64,000 nucleotides of DNA from Candidatus Sulfidibacterium hydrothermale (GTDB lineage Bacteria > Bacteroidota > Bacteroidia > Bacteroidales > F082). The DNA lies in contig NZ_CP083760.1 in NCBI RefSeq assembly GCF_020149915.1, forward strand, positions 2,480,001 to 2,544,000, read 5' to 3'. Every line of letters starts with the position of its first letter. Position 1 is the stretch's first letter. Positions 57,389-64,000 of the stretch are shown piece after piece. Made by a program: the position numbers and the translations under genes. The notes under the pieces were generated by a model. That model did not search any database. It was not told where the DNA came from and saw only the letters and a list, made by a program, of their open reading frames with translations.

Positions 57389-57445
57389 ACTTTTTAAAAA
57401 TTTATAAAAAGTTGTTGACTTTTTATAAATTTTTTATTTATTTTG
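57389..57445 (+). promoter_or_regulatory. ROK repressor promoter with 24-bp palindromic operator
   Basis: ACTTTTTA-N8-TAAAAAGT (57389-57412), 2-bp gap, TTGAC (57415-57419) and TATTTTG (57439-57445). Spacing is identical to the susC promoter, with 24 bp from the first base of -33 to the first base of -7 in both. Autoregulation is the simplest reading. Confidence 0.72.
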
Positions 57446-57465
57446 TGGTGTTTATAATTAACAGA

Positions 57466-58689
57466 ATGCCTCTATTTGAACATGGTGATTTTTTAAGCGA
57501 ACTGACGCGAGTGGAATTAAAGAAACATTTCCAAAAGAAGCGTATTGTCCGGGCTTTATACTTGCACGGGCCGCTGAGCATTGCGGAAATAACCCACTAC
57601 ATTGAGGTAAGTACGCCTACCATGCAAGGATTACTGGACGAACTAATTGAAGAAAACATTGTAAAATCACCAGGCACAGGATCATCAAAAGGCGGACGCC
57701 GTCCTACACTTTACGGACTACGGCGTAAAGCTTTTTACGTTTTATCCATTGACATCGGAACCCATTCTACCCGTTATACGATTTTCGACAGTGCCAATAA
57801 AAAAGTGATGCCGGTACAAGAAATTCCGTTGCTTTTGCAAAATGACATGTCATCGGTCAATGCCATTTATGAGGCTGCCACCGAACTGGTAAAAGCATCA
57901 AAAATTAATCCGGAACACATTGTTGGCGTGGGCATTGATATGCCAGGGCTGGTAGAAAGGGAAAAAGGAATCAATCACAGCTTATTTAATTTTGACGAAC
58001 CCATTGCTGATATTTTCAGCCGATTGTTTAAAAAACCCGTCGTTATTGAAAACGACGCACAAGCCAAAGCGCTGGCGGAATTCCGGTTTGGGAAAGCCGT
58101 AGGGAAAAAACACGTATTGGTAATTCAAATCGGCTGGGGTGTAGGAATGGGAATGATTTTAAACAGCAAACCGTACTATGGAGCACGGGGATTTTCCGGC
58201 GAGTTTGCCCATATACCTATGGTAGACGAAAAAGGGATATTGTGCAGTTGCGGTATGCGCGGTTGTCTCGAAACCGTTAGCTCGGGTGCTGCCTTGCGGC
58301 GTTATGCCATCGAAGGAATAGAAGCCGGAGAAATGACTCTTATCCGGGAAATGACGGGGGGGAAATACGAAAAAATCACGCCCCGGCTAATCATCGAAGC
58401 AGCCCATTCGGGTGATCAGTTTGCTATTGGCATCCTTTCAAAAGTGGGTTTTGACCTGGGCAAAGGAATTGCTTCGCTGGTACAGATTCTGAATCCTGAA
58501 ATGATTATTCTGGCAGGGAGACTTGCCGAAGCAGGTTCATATCTTGTGACTTCTGTCAATCAAGGCCTACAACAATATTCTTTTGCCATTATCCGCGAAG
58601 ACCTGGAAATCACCCTGAGTAAACTGGCAGAAGATGCCAGCCTTCTGGGAAACGTTATTAGTTTGCTTGAAATGGTATTTGAAAATTAA
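57466..58689 (+). CDS. ROK family transcriptional repressor (NagC-like)
   Basis: 407 residues from the ATG at 57466; an in-frame TTG at 57412 lies upstream of the promoter and is not a start. N-terminal winged helix-turn-helix (about 22-80, IVRALYLHGPLSIAEITHYI, STPTMQGLLDELI), then the ROK sugar-kinase-like fold (about 90-405) with SIDIGTHSTRYTI, GIDMPGLV, ENDAQAKALAE and the zinc site CSCGMRGCLE (about 259-268). The DNA-binding head marks it as a regulator like NagC/Mlc. The ligand is probably GlcNAc-6-phosphate or a related sugar given the neighbours. Confidence 0.92.
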   Translation: MPLFEHGDFLSELTRVELKKHFQKKRIVRALYLHGPLSIAEITHYIEVSTPTMQGLLDELIEENIVKSPGTGSSKGGRRPTLYGLRRKAFYVLSIDIGTHSTRYTIFDSANKKVMPVQEIPLLLQNDMSSVNAIYEAATELVKASKINPEHIVGVGIDMPGLVEREKGINHSLFNFDEPIADIFSRLFKKPVVIENDAQAKALAEFRFGKAVGKKHVLVIQIGWGVGMGMILNSKPYYGARGFSGEFAHIPMVDEKGILCSCGMRGCLETVSSGAALRRYAIEGIEAGEMTLIREMTGGKYEKITPRLIIEAAHSGDQFAIGILSKVGFDLGKGIASLVQILNPEMIILAGRLAEAGSYLVTSVNQGLQQYSFAIIREDLEITLSKLAEDASLLGNVISLLEMVFEN

Positions 58690-58739
58690 ATATGCATATG
58701 AAACATAAATAAACATTAGCATCTAAAACAAATATTCGA

Positions 58740-58786
58740 ATCAAAAACAGGTGACTGTCCCCATCTGTTTTTGATCACTTTTTTAG
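58740..58786 (+). terminator. Hairpin terminator after the ROK repressor
   Basis: A perfect 11-bp inverted repeat ATCAAAAACAG/CTGTTTTTGAT (58740-58750 and 58765-58775) followed by CACTTTTTT. Confidence 0.75.
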
Positions 58787-58791
58787 TAGTT

Positions 58792-58865
58792 CAGGGCAGC
58801 CGGTTATCACATTATTATTGACTCATAAGCGGTAATTTTTTCAGGTTACTTTCCCGGCTGCCCTG
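58792..58865 (+). promoter_or_regulatory. 12-bp inverted repeat in the leader of the nagB-like gene
   Basis: CAGGGCAGCCGG (58792-58803) and CCGGCTGCCCTG (58854-58865) are perfect complements 50 nt apart, followed by TTTTT, 22 bp before the ATG. The loop contains TTGACTCATAAGCGG. It may act as an attenuator or be a second terminator-like barrier; sequence alone does not decide. Confidence 0.55.
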
Positions 58866-58887
58866 TTTTTCAAAAAAACATAAAACA

Positions 58888-61206
58888 ATGAACATGGATT
58901 TATTTTCACCTGTAGAAAAGTATTTCATTCAAAAACAGGGAATCGAAAAACAAAATAGCCGCATTCCGTATGTACTGGTCGATAATTTTCCGCAACTCGG
59001 ACTTATTACCGCCCTGCGTTTTCTGGAATGGGTGCATCAAAACCCCGACGGCGTGATCAGTTTGCCTACCGGGAAAACCCCGGAGTATTTTATCCGGTGG
59101 ACCCAGTACTTGCTTAAAAACTGGAACAACAAAAAAACACAGAAGATCCTGGAAGATTATCATTTGGAATTTTCTTCCAAGCCCAAACTTTCAGGATTAC
59201 AATTTGTTCAGATTGATGAATTTTACCCCATCAATCCACGGCAAAAAAACAGCTTTTACAATTATGTAAAAGAATATTACATCAAAGGTTTTGGCCTGGA
59301 CCCCAAAAAAGCCATGCTGATCAATGCCGAAAAAATTCCTTTGGCAAACAACAAATCGTACGAGGAAATTTTCCCTGATTTAAAAGTGGATTTAAGCTTA
59401 CGTTACCGGGAGGCAAAAACCCAACAGGAACGCTGCCAGAAAGAATCTATCTTTTTAATTGATGAATGGTGCGCCCGGTACGAAGAAAATATCCGGAAAA
59501 AAGGCGGAATCGGCTTTTTCCTGGGCGGAATCGGTCCTGATGGTCATATTGCTTTCAACATCAAAGGTTCTGATCATTATTCCACCACCCGGTTGATGGA
59601 AACCAACTTTGAAACCCAAGCTGTGGCCGCAGGCGACCTGGGGGGAATTGATGTATCGAAAAACCGCCTGGTCATCACCATCGGATTGCATACCATTACC
59701 TACAATCCGGATGCAGTAGCTATTATTTTCGCTGCCGGCGAAGCCAAAGCCGATGTGGTTAAAAATGCATTGGAAAAGCCACCATCCAATCAATATCCGG
59801 CATCCGTTTTACAAAAACAAAAATATGCCCGTTTTTATCTGACCAAAGGAGCTGCCGTTAAATTAGAAGACAGCATTAAAGCTTACTACAGCGGCGAATG
59901 GAACCAGGAAAAAACCGAAAGAGCCGTTTTGGATCTTCTGAAAAAAATTAACAAATACGGAAACCGGGTTACACTCGACGATTTAAAAAACGATCCTTAC
60001 TGTAGCCGCATTCCCGATTTAGATGATAAAACCGTCTTGCGTGTCATTGGTAACATTAAAAGCAAGCTGGCCAAAGGCATGCAGCCCGAAGAAGACCAGC
60101 GATATTATCACACAGGCCCTCACCACGACGATATTATGCTGGGATTTTTGCCTCACATTGCCCATCAGCTGCGTCAGGCTACCAACACTTTCGATTTCAG
60201 CATCATGACATCCGGCTTCACGGCTGTTACCAACAAATTTATTATCCGGGCTTTAGAAGACATCCTCATGTTTCTGGACCAGGATGAAATACAGATGATT
60301 CATTATCCTGATTTTTACCAAACCGGCTACAAGCATAAATGGGATAAAGATGTGTATCATTATCTTGGGAAAGTAGCTTCGGGCGAGCCCATCGAACGCA
60401 GAAGAGGACTTAGTCACCGGCTGGTAAGGGCCATTGTAGACATCTATTCGGTGAAAAATACGGATGAACTACGAGAACGTATTAAAAAAATCATCCACGT
60501 ACTGCAACATTCATACGATGGAGAAAAAAATCCGCCGGACATTCAAAAACTCAAAGGAATGTTACGTGAGTTTGAAGAAGAATTGGTTTGGGCCCATTTT
60601 GGGGTTCGTGTAGAAAATGTACACCATCTGCGGCTGGGATTTTACACCGGAGACATCTTCACCGAGCAACCGGAACGCTCACGTGATGTGATGCCTATTC
60701 TGGAACAGCTCCGCGCCATCAAACCCACGGTAATCAGCCTGGCGCTCGACCCCGAAGGCAGTGGTCCGGACACCCATTACAAAGTTTTACAGGCCATTGC
60801 CGAAGCGGTGAGGATGTGGAAAAAAGAAGAAGACCTGAGCCATTTACGTATTATTGGTTATCGTAATGTTTGGTATCGTTTTCATCCGGCAGAAATTAAC
60901 ATGATTGTTCCTGTTTCGCTCAACTCACTGGCCATTCTGGATGAAGCGTTTACCGATTGTTATCTGAGTCAGGTAGAAGCACCTTTCCCCAGTTACATGT
61001 TAGACGGAAAGTTCAGTACCCTCACCCAAAAAATATGGATTGAACAAATGAAACATATCCAGTTGCTTTTGGGTAAAGATTTCTTTTACGAAAATCCGTC
61101 GCCACGTATTCGGGCAGCACACGGACTTATTTTCTTAAAAGAAATGGACGTAGATACATTCCTGAACCAGGCCAGAGAACTGGAAAAATCAATGGAAGGT
61201 TTTTAA
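58888..61206 (+). CDS. Glucosamine-6-phosphate deaminase fused to a PIG-L deacetylase-like domain
   Basis: 772 residues. The N-terminal NagB-like isomerase domain (about 25-335) keeps SLPTGKTPEYF (58-68), QIDEFYP (108-114) and GGIGPDGHIAFN (213-224), but has a longer mid-section than plain NagB. The C-terminal domain (about 400-740) resembles PIG-L/LmbE zinc deacetylases: HTGPHHDDIMLG (408-419) in place of HPDDE, and DPEGSGPDTHYK (621-632). NagB turns GlcN6P into fructose 6-phosphate and ammonia; a PIG-L activity could first deacetylate GlcNAc6P. No separate nagA is in the window. Bacteroides species have similar fused proteins of about 660 residues annotated only as NagB-like. Starts at 58888 or 58894. 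Confidence 0.85.
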   Translation: MNMDLFSPVEKYFIQKQGIEKQNSRIPYVLVDNFPQLGLITALRFLEWVHQNPDGVISLPTGKTPEYFIRWTQYLLKNWNNKKTQKILEDYHLEFSSKPKLSGLQFVQIDEFYPINPRQKNSFYNYVKEYYIKGFGLDPKKAMLINAEKIPLANNKSYEEIFPDLKVDLSLRYREAKTQQERCQKESIFLIDEWCARYEENIRKKGGIGFFLGGIGPDGHIAFNIKGSDHYSTTRLMETNFETQAVAAGDLGGIDVSKNRLVITIGLHTITYNPDAVAIIFAAGEAKADVVKNALEKPPSNQYPASVLQKQKYARFYLTKGAAVKLEDSIKAYYSGEWNQEKTERAVLDLLKKINKYGNRVTLDDLKNDPYCSRIPDLDDKTVLRVIGNIKSKLAKGMQPEEDQRYYHTGPHHDDIMLGFLPHIAHQLRQATNTFDFSIMTSGFTAVTNKFIIRALEDILMFLDQDEIQMIHYPDFYQTGYKHKWDKDVYHYLGKVASGEPIERRRGLSHRLVRAIVDIYSVKNTDELRERIKKIIHVLQHSYDGEKNPPDIQKLKGMLREFEEELVWAHFGVRVENVHHLRLGFYTGDIFTEQPERSRDVMPILEQLRAIKPTVISLALDPEGSGPDTHYKVLQAIAEAVRMWKKEEDLSHLRIIGYRNVWYRFHPAEINMIVPVSLNSLAILDEAFTDCYLSQVEAPFPSYMLDGKFSTLTQKIWIEQMKHIQLLLGKDFFYENPSPRIRAAHGLIFLKEMDVDTFLNQARELEKSMEGF

Positions 61207-61243
61207 TAAAAAAGAAATCATTTTTCTAAAGGGTTCACTTTTT

Positions 61244-62107
61244 ATGCAGAAAAACAACACAAAAAACGACCTGCCTGTTATCGGTGTTGATATTGGCGGC
61301 ACAAAGGTTAGTGCAGGGCTGGTAAAAGACAACCGGCTTGTCAAAAGCCACACCCTTCCTACTCCGGCAGACAAAGGGCCAGATGAGGTTTTACAGACCA
61401 TTGTAAATACCATAAAACAACTGAACGCTGAAACCTTTGCAGGAATCGGAGCAGGAATTCCCGGATTGGTGGACACCCAAAACGGAAAAGTTTATGATGT
61501 ACAAAACATCCCCGGACTTTCCGGCATGGCTTTGCGTGATAAATTACAAACAGCCTTTAACTGTCCGGTAGAAATCAATAACGACGCCAATTGCTTTGTG
61601 CTCGGCGTGAAAAATCACGACAACGGGCAACCTTTCAAACATTTGGTAGGTCTTACCCTGGGAACAGGACTTGGAGGCGGACTGATTTTAAACGGACAAC
61701 TATATGAAGGAGTAGGAACCGGTGCCGGAGAATTCGGCTCCCTGCCCTACAAAGACAGCATATTAGAGCATTACTGCAGCGGGCAATTCTTTACCCGGGA
61801 ATATGGTATTACGGGCAAAGAAGCCCGTGAGAGAGCTGTAAACGGCGATAAAGAAGCGCTGGAAATGTTTCGGAAATTTGGTCACAATCTGGGAGACGCC
61901 ATCCGCATCATCAGCCACACTTTTGCCCCTGAAGCTGTTGTTTTAGGCGGTTCTGTCAGCACCAGTTTCTGGCTTTTTGAGAAAGGCATGTGGGAAATCT
62001 TACACCAGTTTCCTTATGCACATGTAATTGATCATTTACAAATTATGCCGGCTACAGCACCGGATATTGCCATTATCGGCGCAGCATCATTAATTAAAAT
62101 CAAATAA
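61244..62107 (+). CDS. ROK family sugar kinase (GlcNAc kinase or glucokinase-like)
   Basis: 287 residues without a DNA-binding domain. ATP motif VDIGGTKVSAGLV (11-23), catalytic Asp in EINNDANCF (about 107-115), TLGTGLGGGLIL. The usual ROK zinc motif CxCGxxGCxE is missing; the matching region is LEHYCSGQFF, as in some Bacteroidota sugar kinases. Context (NagB fusion before, MFS after) suggests phosphorylation of imported GlcNAc or mannose. It lies 37 bp after the fusion gene. Confidence 0.88.
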   Translation: MQKNNTKNDLPVIGVDIGGTKVSAGLVKDNRLVKSHTLPTPADKGPDEVLQTIVNTIKQLNAETFAGIGAGIPGLVDTQNGKVYDVQNIPGLSGMALRDKLQTAFNCPVEINNDANCFVLGVKNHDNGQPFKHLVGLTLGTGLGGGLILNGQLYEGVGTGAGEFGSLPYKDSILEHYCSGQFFTREYGITGKEARERAVNGDKEALEMFRKFGHNLGDAIRIISHTFAPEAVVLGGSVSTSFWLFEKGMWEILHQFPYAHVIDHLQIMPATAPDIAIIGAASLIKIK

Positions 62108-62119
62108 ATACCCATCGAC

Positions 62120-63382
62120 ATGACAACAAAGAGAAAATACACTATTGACCCAATCATCATCATCGGATTACTGTTTTTTATTTTTGGGTTTATCACCTGG
62201 TTGAATGCCACGCTCATCCCCTATTTGCAAACAGCCTGCGAGCTCACTTCTTTTGAGTCGTACCTGGTAACTTTTGCTTTTTACATCTCCTACTTTGTTA
62301 TGGCTATTCCTTCATCGGCGGTACTGGAAAAAACCGGGTTTAAAAAAGGAATGTCCTTAGGATTGTTTATTATGGCTTTGGGAGCTTTCATCTTTGTACC
62401 GGCAGCATATACCCGTACTTACATCTGGTTCCTTACCGGATTATTTATTCAGGGAACCGGACTGGCCATTTTACAAACAGCAGCCAATCCCTATGTTACC
62501 ATTCTCGGCCCTATCGAAAGTGCGGCAAAACGGATCAGCATTATGGGAATTGCCAACAAATTTGCCGGCATCCTGAGCCCGGTTATTTTAGGCGCTTTGA
62601 TCTTAAGCGGTATTGGAAAAATCCAAAAAAGCATTGTCCATCTGGATGCTGCTGCCAAAGCCCAGGCATTGGATAAACTGGCCCATAAAGTTATTTTACC
62701 CTATGTGGTGATTGGCATTGTACTGATTATTATGGCTGCTTTGATCCTGCTTTCCACTCTTCCGGAAATCGAAGCCAAAGAAGAACCGGTGAGCGATGAT
62801 GAACATAAACGTAACAGCCTTTTTCAGTTTCCTTATTTTTGGTATGGTGTGTTGGCCCTTTTCTTTTATGTAGGAGCAGAAGTTCTGTCGGTGGACGGAC
62901 AAATTAAATATGGGCTGGCTTTAGGTTTCGACATCAAAGTTGCCAAATTCTTCTCATCATTTACACTCATTGCCATGCTGGTAGGATATCTGGTGGGAAT
63001 TATCAGTATTCCGAAATATATTTCCCAGCAAAAAGCACTAAAATATTTTGCTCTCCTGGGTATCTTTTTCACCATTGTAGCTGTTTTCACAAAAGGATAT
63101 GTTTCCATCCTCTCCATTGCAGCCCTGGGATTTGCCAACTCGATCATGTGGCCGGCAATCTGGCCTCTTGCCATTGACGGCCTTGGAAAATTTACCAAGC
63201 TGGCATCTGCTATTTTGGTTATGGCTATCGCCGGTGGTGCATTAATTCCTTTGTTTTACGGATATCTTTCCGGCTTACCGGCTATAGGTCCCACTCACGC
63301 TTATGCTATTTTGGTGGTTTGTTATCTTGTTATCTTTTACTTTGCTACTTACGCCTATAAAATTGGGAAACGGGTAAAATAA
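62120..63382 (+). CDS. Sugar MFS transporter (FucP/NagP family)
   Basis: 420 residues, twelve membrane helices. The family signature of the fucose/GlcNAc/glucose:H+ symporters is present: FFIFGFITWLNATLIPYLQ (13-31), FYISYFVMAIPSS, GLAILQTAANPYVTILGP (about 114-131) and MWPAIWPLAIDGLG. In related loci such transporters (NagP) carry GlcNAc across the inner membrane. It is 12 bp after the kinase, the last gene of a three-gene unit. Confidence 0.9.
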   Translation: MTTKRKYTIDPIIIIGLLFFIFGFITWLNATLIPYLQTACELTSFESYLVTFAFYISYFVMAIPSSAVLEKTGFKKGMSLGLFIMALGAFIFVPAAYTRTYIWFLTGLFIQGTGLAILQTAANPYVTILGPIESAAKRISIMGIANKFAGILSPVILGALILSGIGKIQKSIVHLDAAAKAQALDKLAHKVILPYVVIGIVLIIMAALILLSTLPEIEAKEEPVSDDEHKRNSLFQFPYFWYGVLALFFYVGAEVLSVDGQIKYGLALGFDIKVAKFFSSFTLIAMLVGYLVGIISIPKYISQQKALKYFALLGIFFTIVAVFTKGYVSILSIAALGFANSIMWPAIWPLAIDGLGKFTKLASAILVMAIAGGALIPLFYGYLSGLPAIGPTHAYAILVVCYLVIFYFATYAYKIGKRVK

Positions 63383-63424
63383 AAACCGAAATTTTTTTGA
63401 AAGAAAACCGGTTCGTTCTTCTTT

Positions 63425-63448
63425 AGGTAAAAAAGCAGTTTTTTACCT
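63425..63448 (+). terminator. A/T-rich hairpin after the MFS gene
   Basis: A perfect 10-bp stem AGGTAAAAAA/TTTTTTACCT with a 4-nt loop, followed after a few bases by TATTTTTC. Weak stem, so a terminator is likely but not certain; an operator role is an alternative. Confidence 0.55.
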
Positions 63449-63490
63449 GTATTTTTCTTTTTTAACACTTAGACAGAAATTTGTTATTTC

Positions 63491-63508
63491 CTTACAACTA
63501 GTTGTAAG
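63491..63508 (+). promoter_or_regulatory. 18-bp perfect palindrome upstream of the GH18 gene
   Basis: CTTACAACTAGTTGTAAG is its own reverse complement. It lies 73 bp before the start codon and differs from the A/T operator used at susC and the ROK gene, suggesting a different regulator. The adjoining TTAATGGGGTTTGTCC could hold promoter elements but does not match TAnnTTTG well. Confidence 0.5.
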
Positions 63509-63580
63509 TTAATGGGGTTTGTCCTAATTTTATCCTGAAAAATAATCAGAAAATCCTCTTACCTACAAGAAAACAGGCAC

Positions 63581-64000
63581 ATGAAAAAATGGATACCCTT
63601 TAAAGGCTTGCTTATCCTGCTGGCATTCATCACCCTGCAGACAAAAGCACAAATTCCCCAACCCATGGGAGAACACATGGCAGAAGAACTGCTTTACGGC
63701 AGAAGAGAAAAATTACCCAGCCGGTTCGACATTCATGGCAAAGGGATCATTCCACTGCAACACCGCAAACAGACCAAAAGCCTCTCAAAGATTGTTTTTG
63801 GTTTCATGCCCGACTGGGAATACACCAACGATGCCAATGCAGACATGCATTACGATCTGCTGACTCATGTAGCCGCGTTTGCATTTGTCACCTCATCATC
63901 CGGAAATATCACCAATCCGTCAGCCTGGCCGTGGACCGACGTCATCAATGCCGCCCACACGAAAGGCACTAAAGTTATAATGGCCGTTACCAATTTTGGC
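63581..64000 (+). CDS. Glycoside hydrolase family 18 protein (N-terminal part)
   Basis: 140 residues, cut by the right edge. Signal peptide (1-23, ending TKAQI). After a short linker the barrel begins: KIVFGFMPDWEY (about 70-81), HYDLLTHVAAFAFVT and AAHTKGTKVIMAVTNFG are typical of the first strands of GH18 chitinases and endo-beta-N-acetylglucosaminidases. The catalytic DxxDxDxE motif lies beyond the window, so activity cannot be judged. Its place after the GlcNAc-use genes fits release of GlcNAc oligosaccharides. Confidence 0.82.
   Translation, partial: MKKWIPFKGLLILLAFITLQTKAQIPQPMGEHMAEELLYGRREKLPSRFDIHGKGIIPLQHRKQTKSLSKIVFGFMPDWEYTNDANADMHYDLLTHVAAFAFVTSSSGNITNPSAWPWTDVINAAHTKGTKVIMAVTNFG

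Noticed and set aside
57412-57465. Upstream TTG start extending the ROK repressor by 18 residues
   Set aside because: The extension would cover the -33/-7 promoter elements and is hydrophobic, unlike the cytoplasmic family; the ATG at 57466 is preferred.

Overview
The window is about 64 kb from a Bacteroidota chromosome, most likely a Bacteroidales/Marinilabiliales-type marine or sediment lineage (lineage is inference). Supporting signs are SusC/SusD pairs, a type IX secretion plug protein, LruC and DUF5011 lipoproteins, alternative complex III, Na+-NQR, weak Shine-Dalgarno sites, and repeated promoter elements of the form TAnnTTTG (-7), some with TTTG or TTGAC (-33). No rRNA, tRNA, CRISPR array or intact transposon was seen.

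Region 1 (1-12.9 kb, minus strand) is a respiratory block: actABCDEF (alternative complex III), then a UbiA-like membrane protein, then two tandem nosZ-type genes. The downstream one (cut by the window edge) is a canonical clade II lipoprotein N2O reductase as far as visible. The upstream one has lost every histidine motif that binds the catalytic CuZ centre but keeps a full CuA site and carries a helical C-terminal extension. It looks like an electron-transfer partner rather than an enzyme and is the strongest candidate here for an undescribed system: quinol -> ACIII -> CuA-only NosZ-like protein -> NosZ -> N2O.

Region 2 (13-19.8 kb) is housekeeping: pcm, a Gfo/Idh/MocA oxidoreductase, an initiating sugar transferase, trmO, a thioredoxin, pdxJ, dtd and a DUF438/hemerythrin-like/PAS protein. 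Region 3 (19.8-21.5 kb) is non-coding: a tandem array of about 216-bp units each carrying a long imperfect palindrome, then an S-box (SAM-I type) riboswitch and a structured leader. Region 4 (21.5-26.4 kb) is the riboswitch-linked methionine operon: aspartate kinase (with an apparent +1 frameshift), metY, metX and homoserine dehydrogenase.

Region 5 (26.4-40 kb) is mixed: M23 peptidase, DUF5011 lipoprotein, lipid kinase, SUI1 factor, exported C1B peptidase, MscS channel, DUF554, dCMP deaminase, PlsC acyltransferase, BASS transporter, LruC lipoprotein and T9SS plug protein. Region 6 (40.2-46.1 kb) is a complete nqrABCDEF operon. Region 7 (46.1-64 kb) holds an anion permease and a glycan-use locus: GH2 beta-mannosidase, SusC/SusD, a CBM9-TIM-barrel hydrolase, a ROK repressor, a NagB/PIG-L fusion, a ROK sugar kinase, a sugar MFS transporter and the start of a GH18 protein. 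Two identically placed 24-bp palindromes next to the -33 boxes of susC and of the ROK gene point to one repressor controlling the locus. The gene set fits breakdown of Man-beta-GlcNAc or chito-oligosaccharide glycans and catabolism of GlcNAc.
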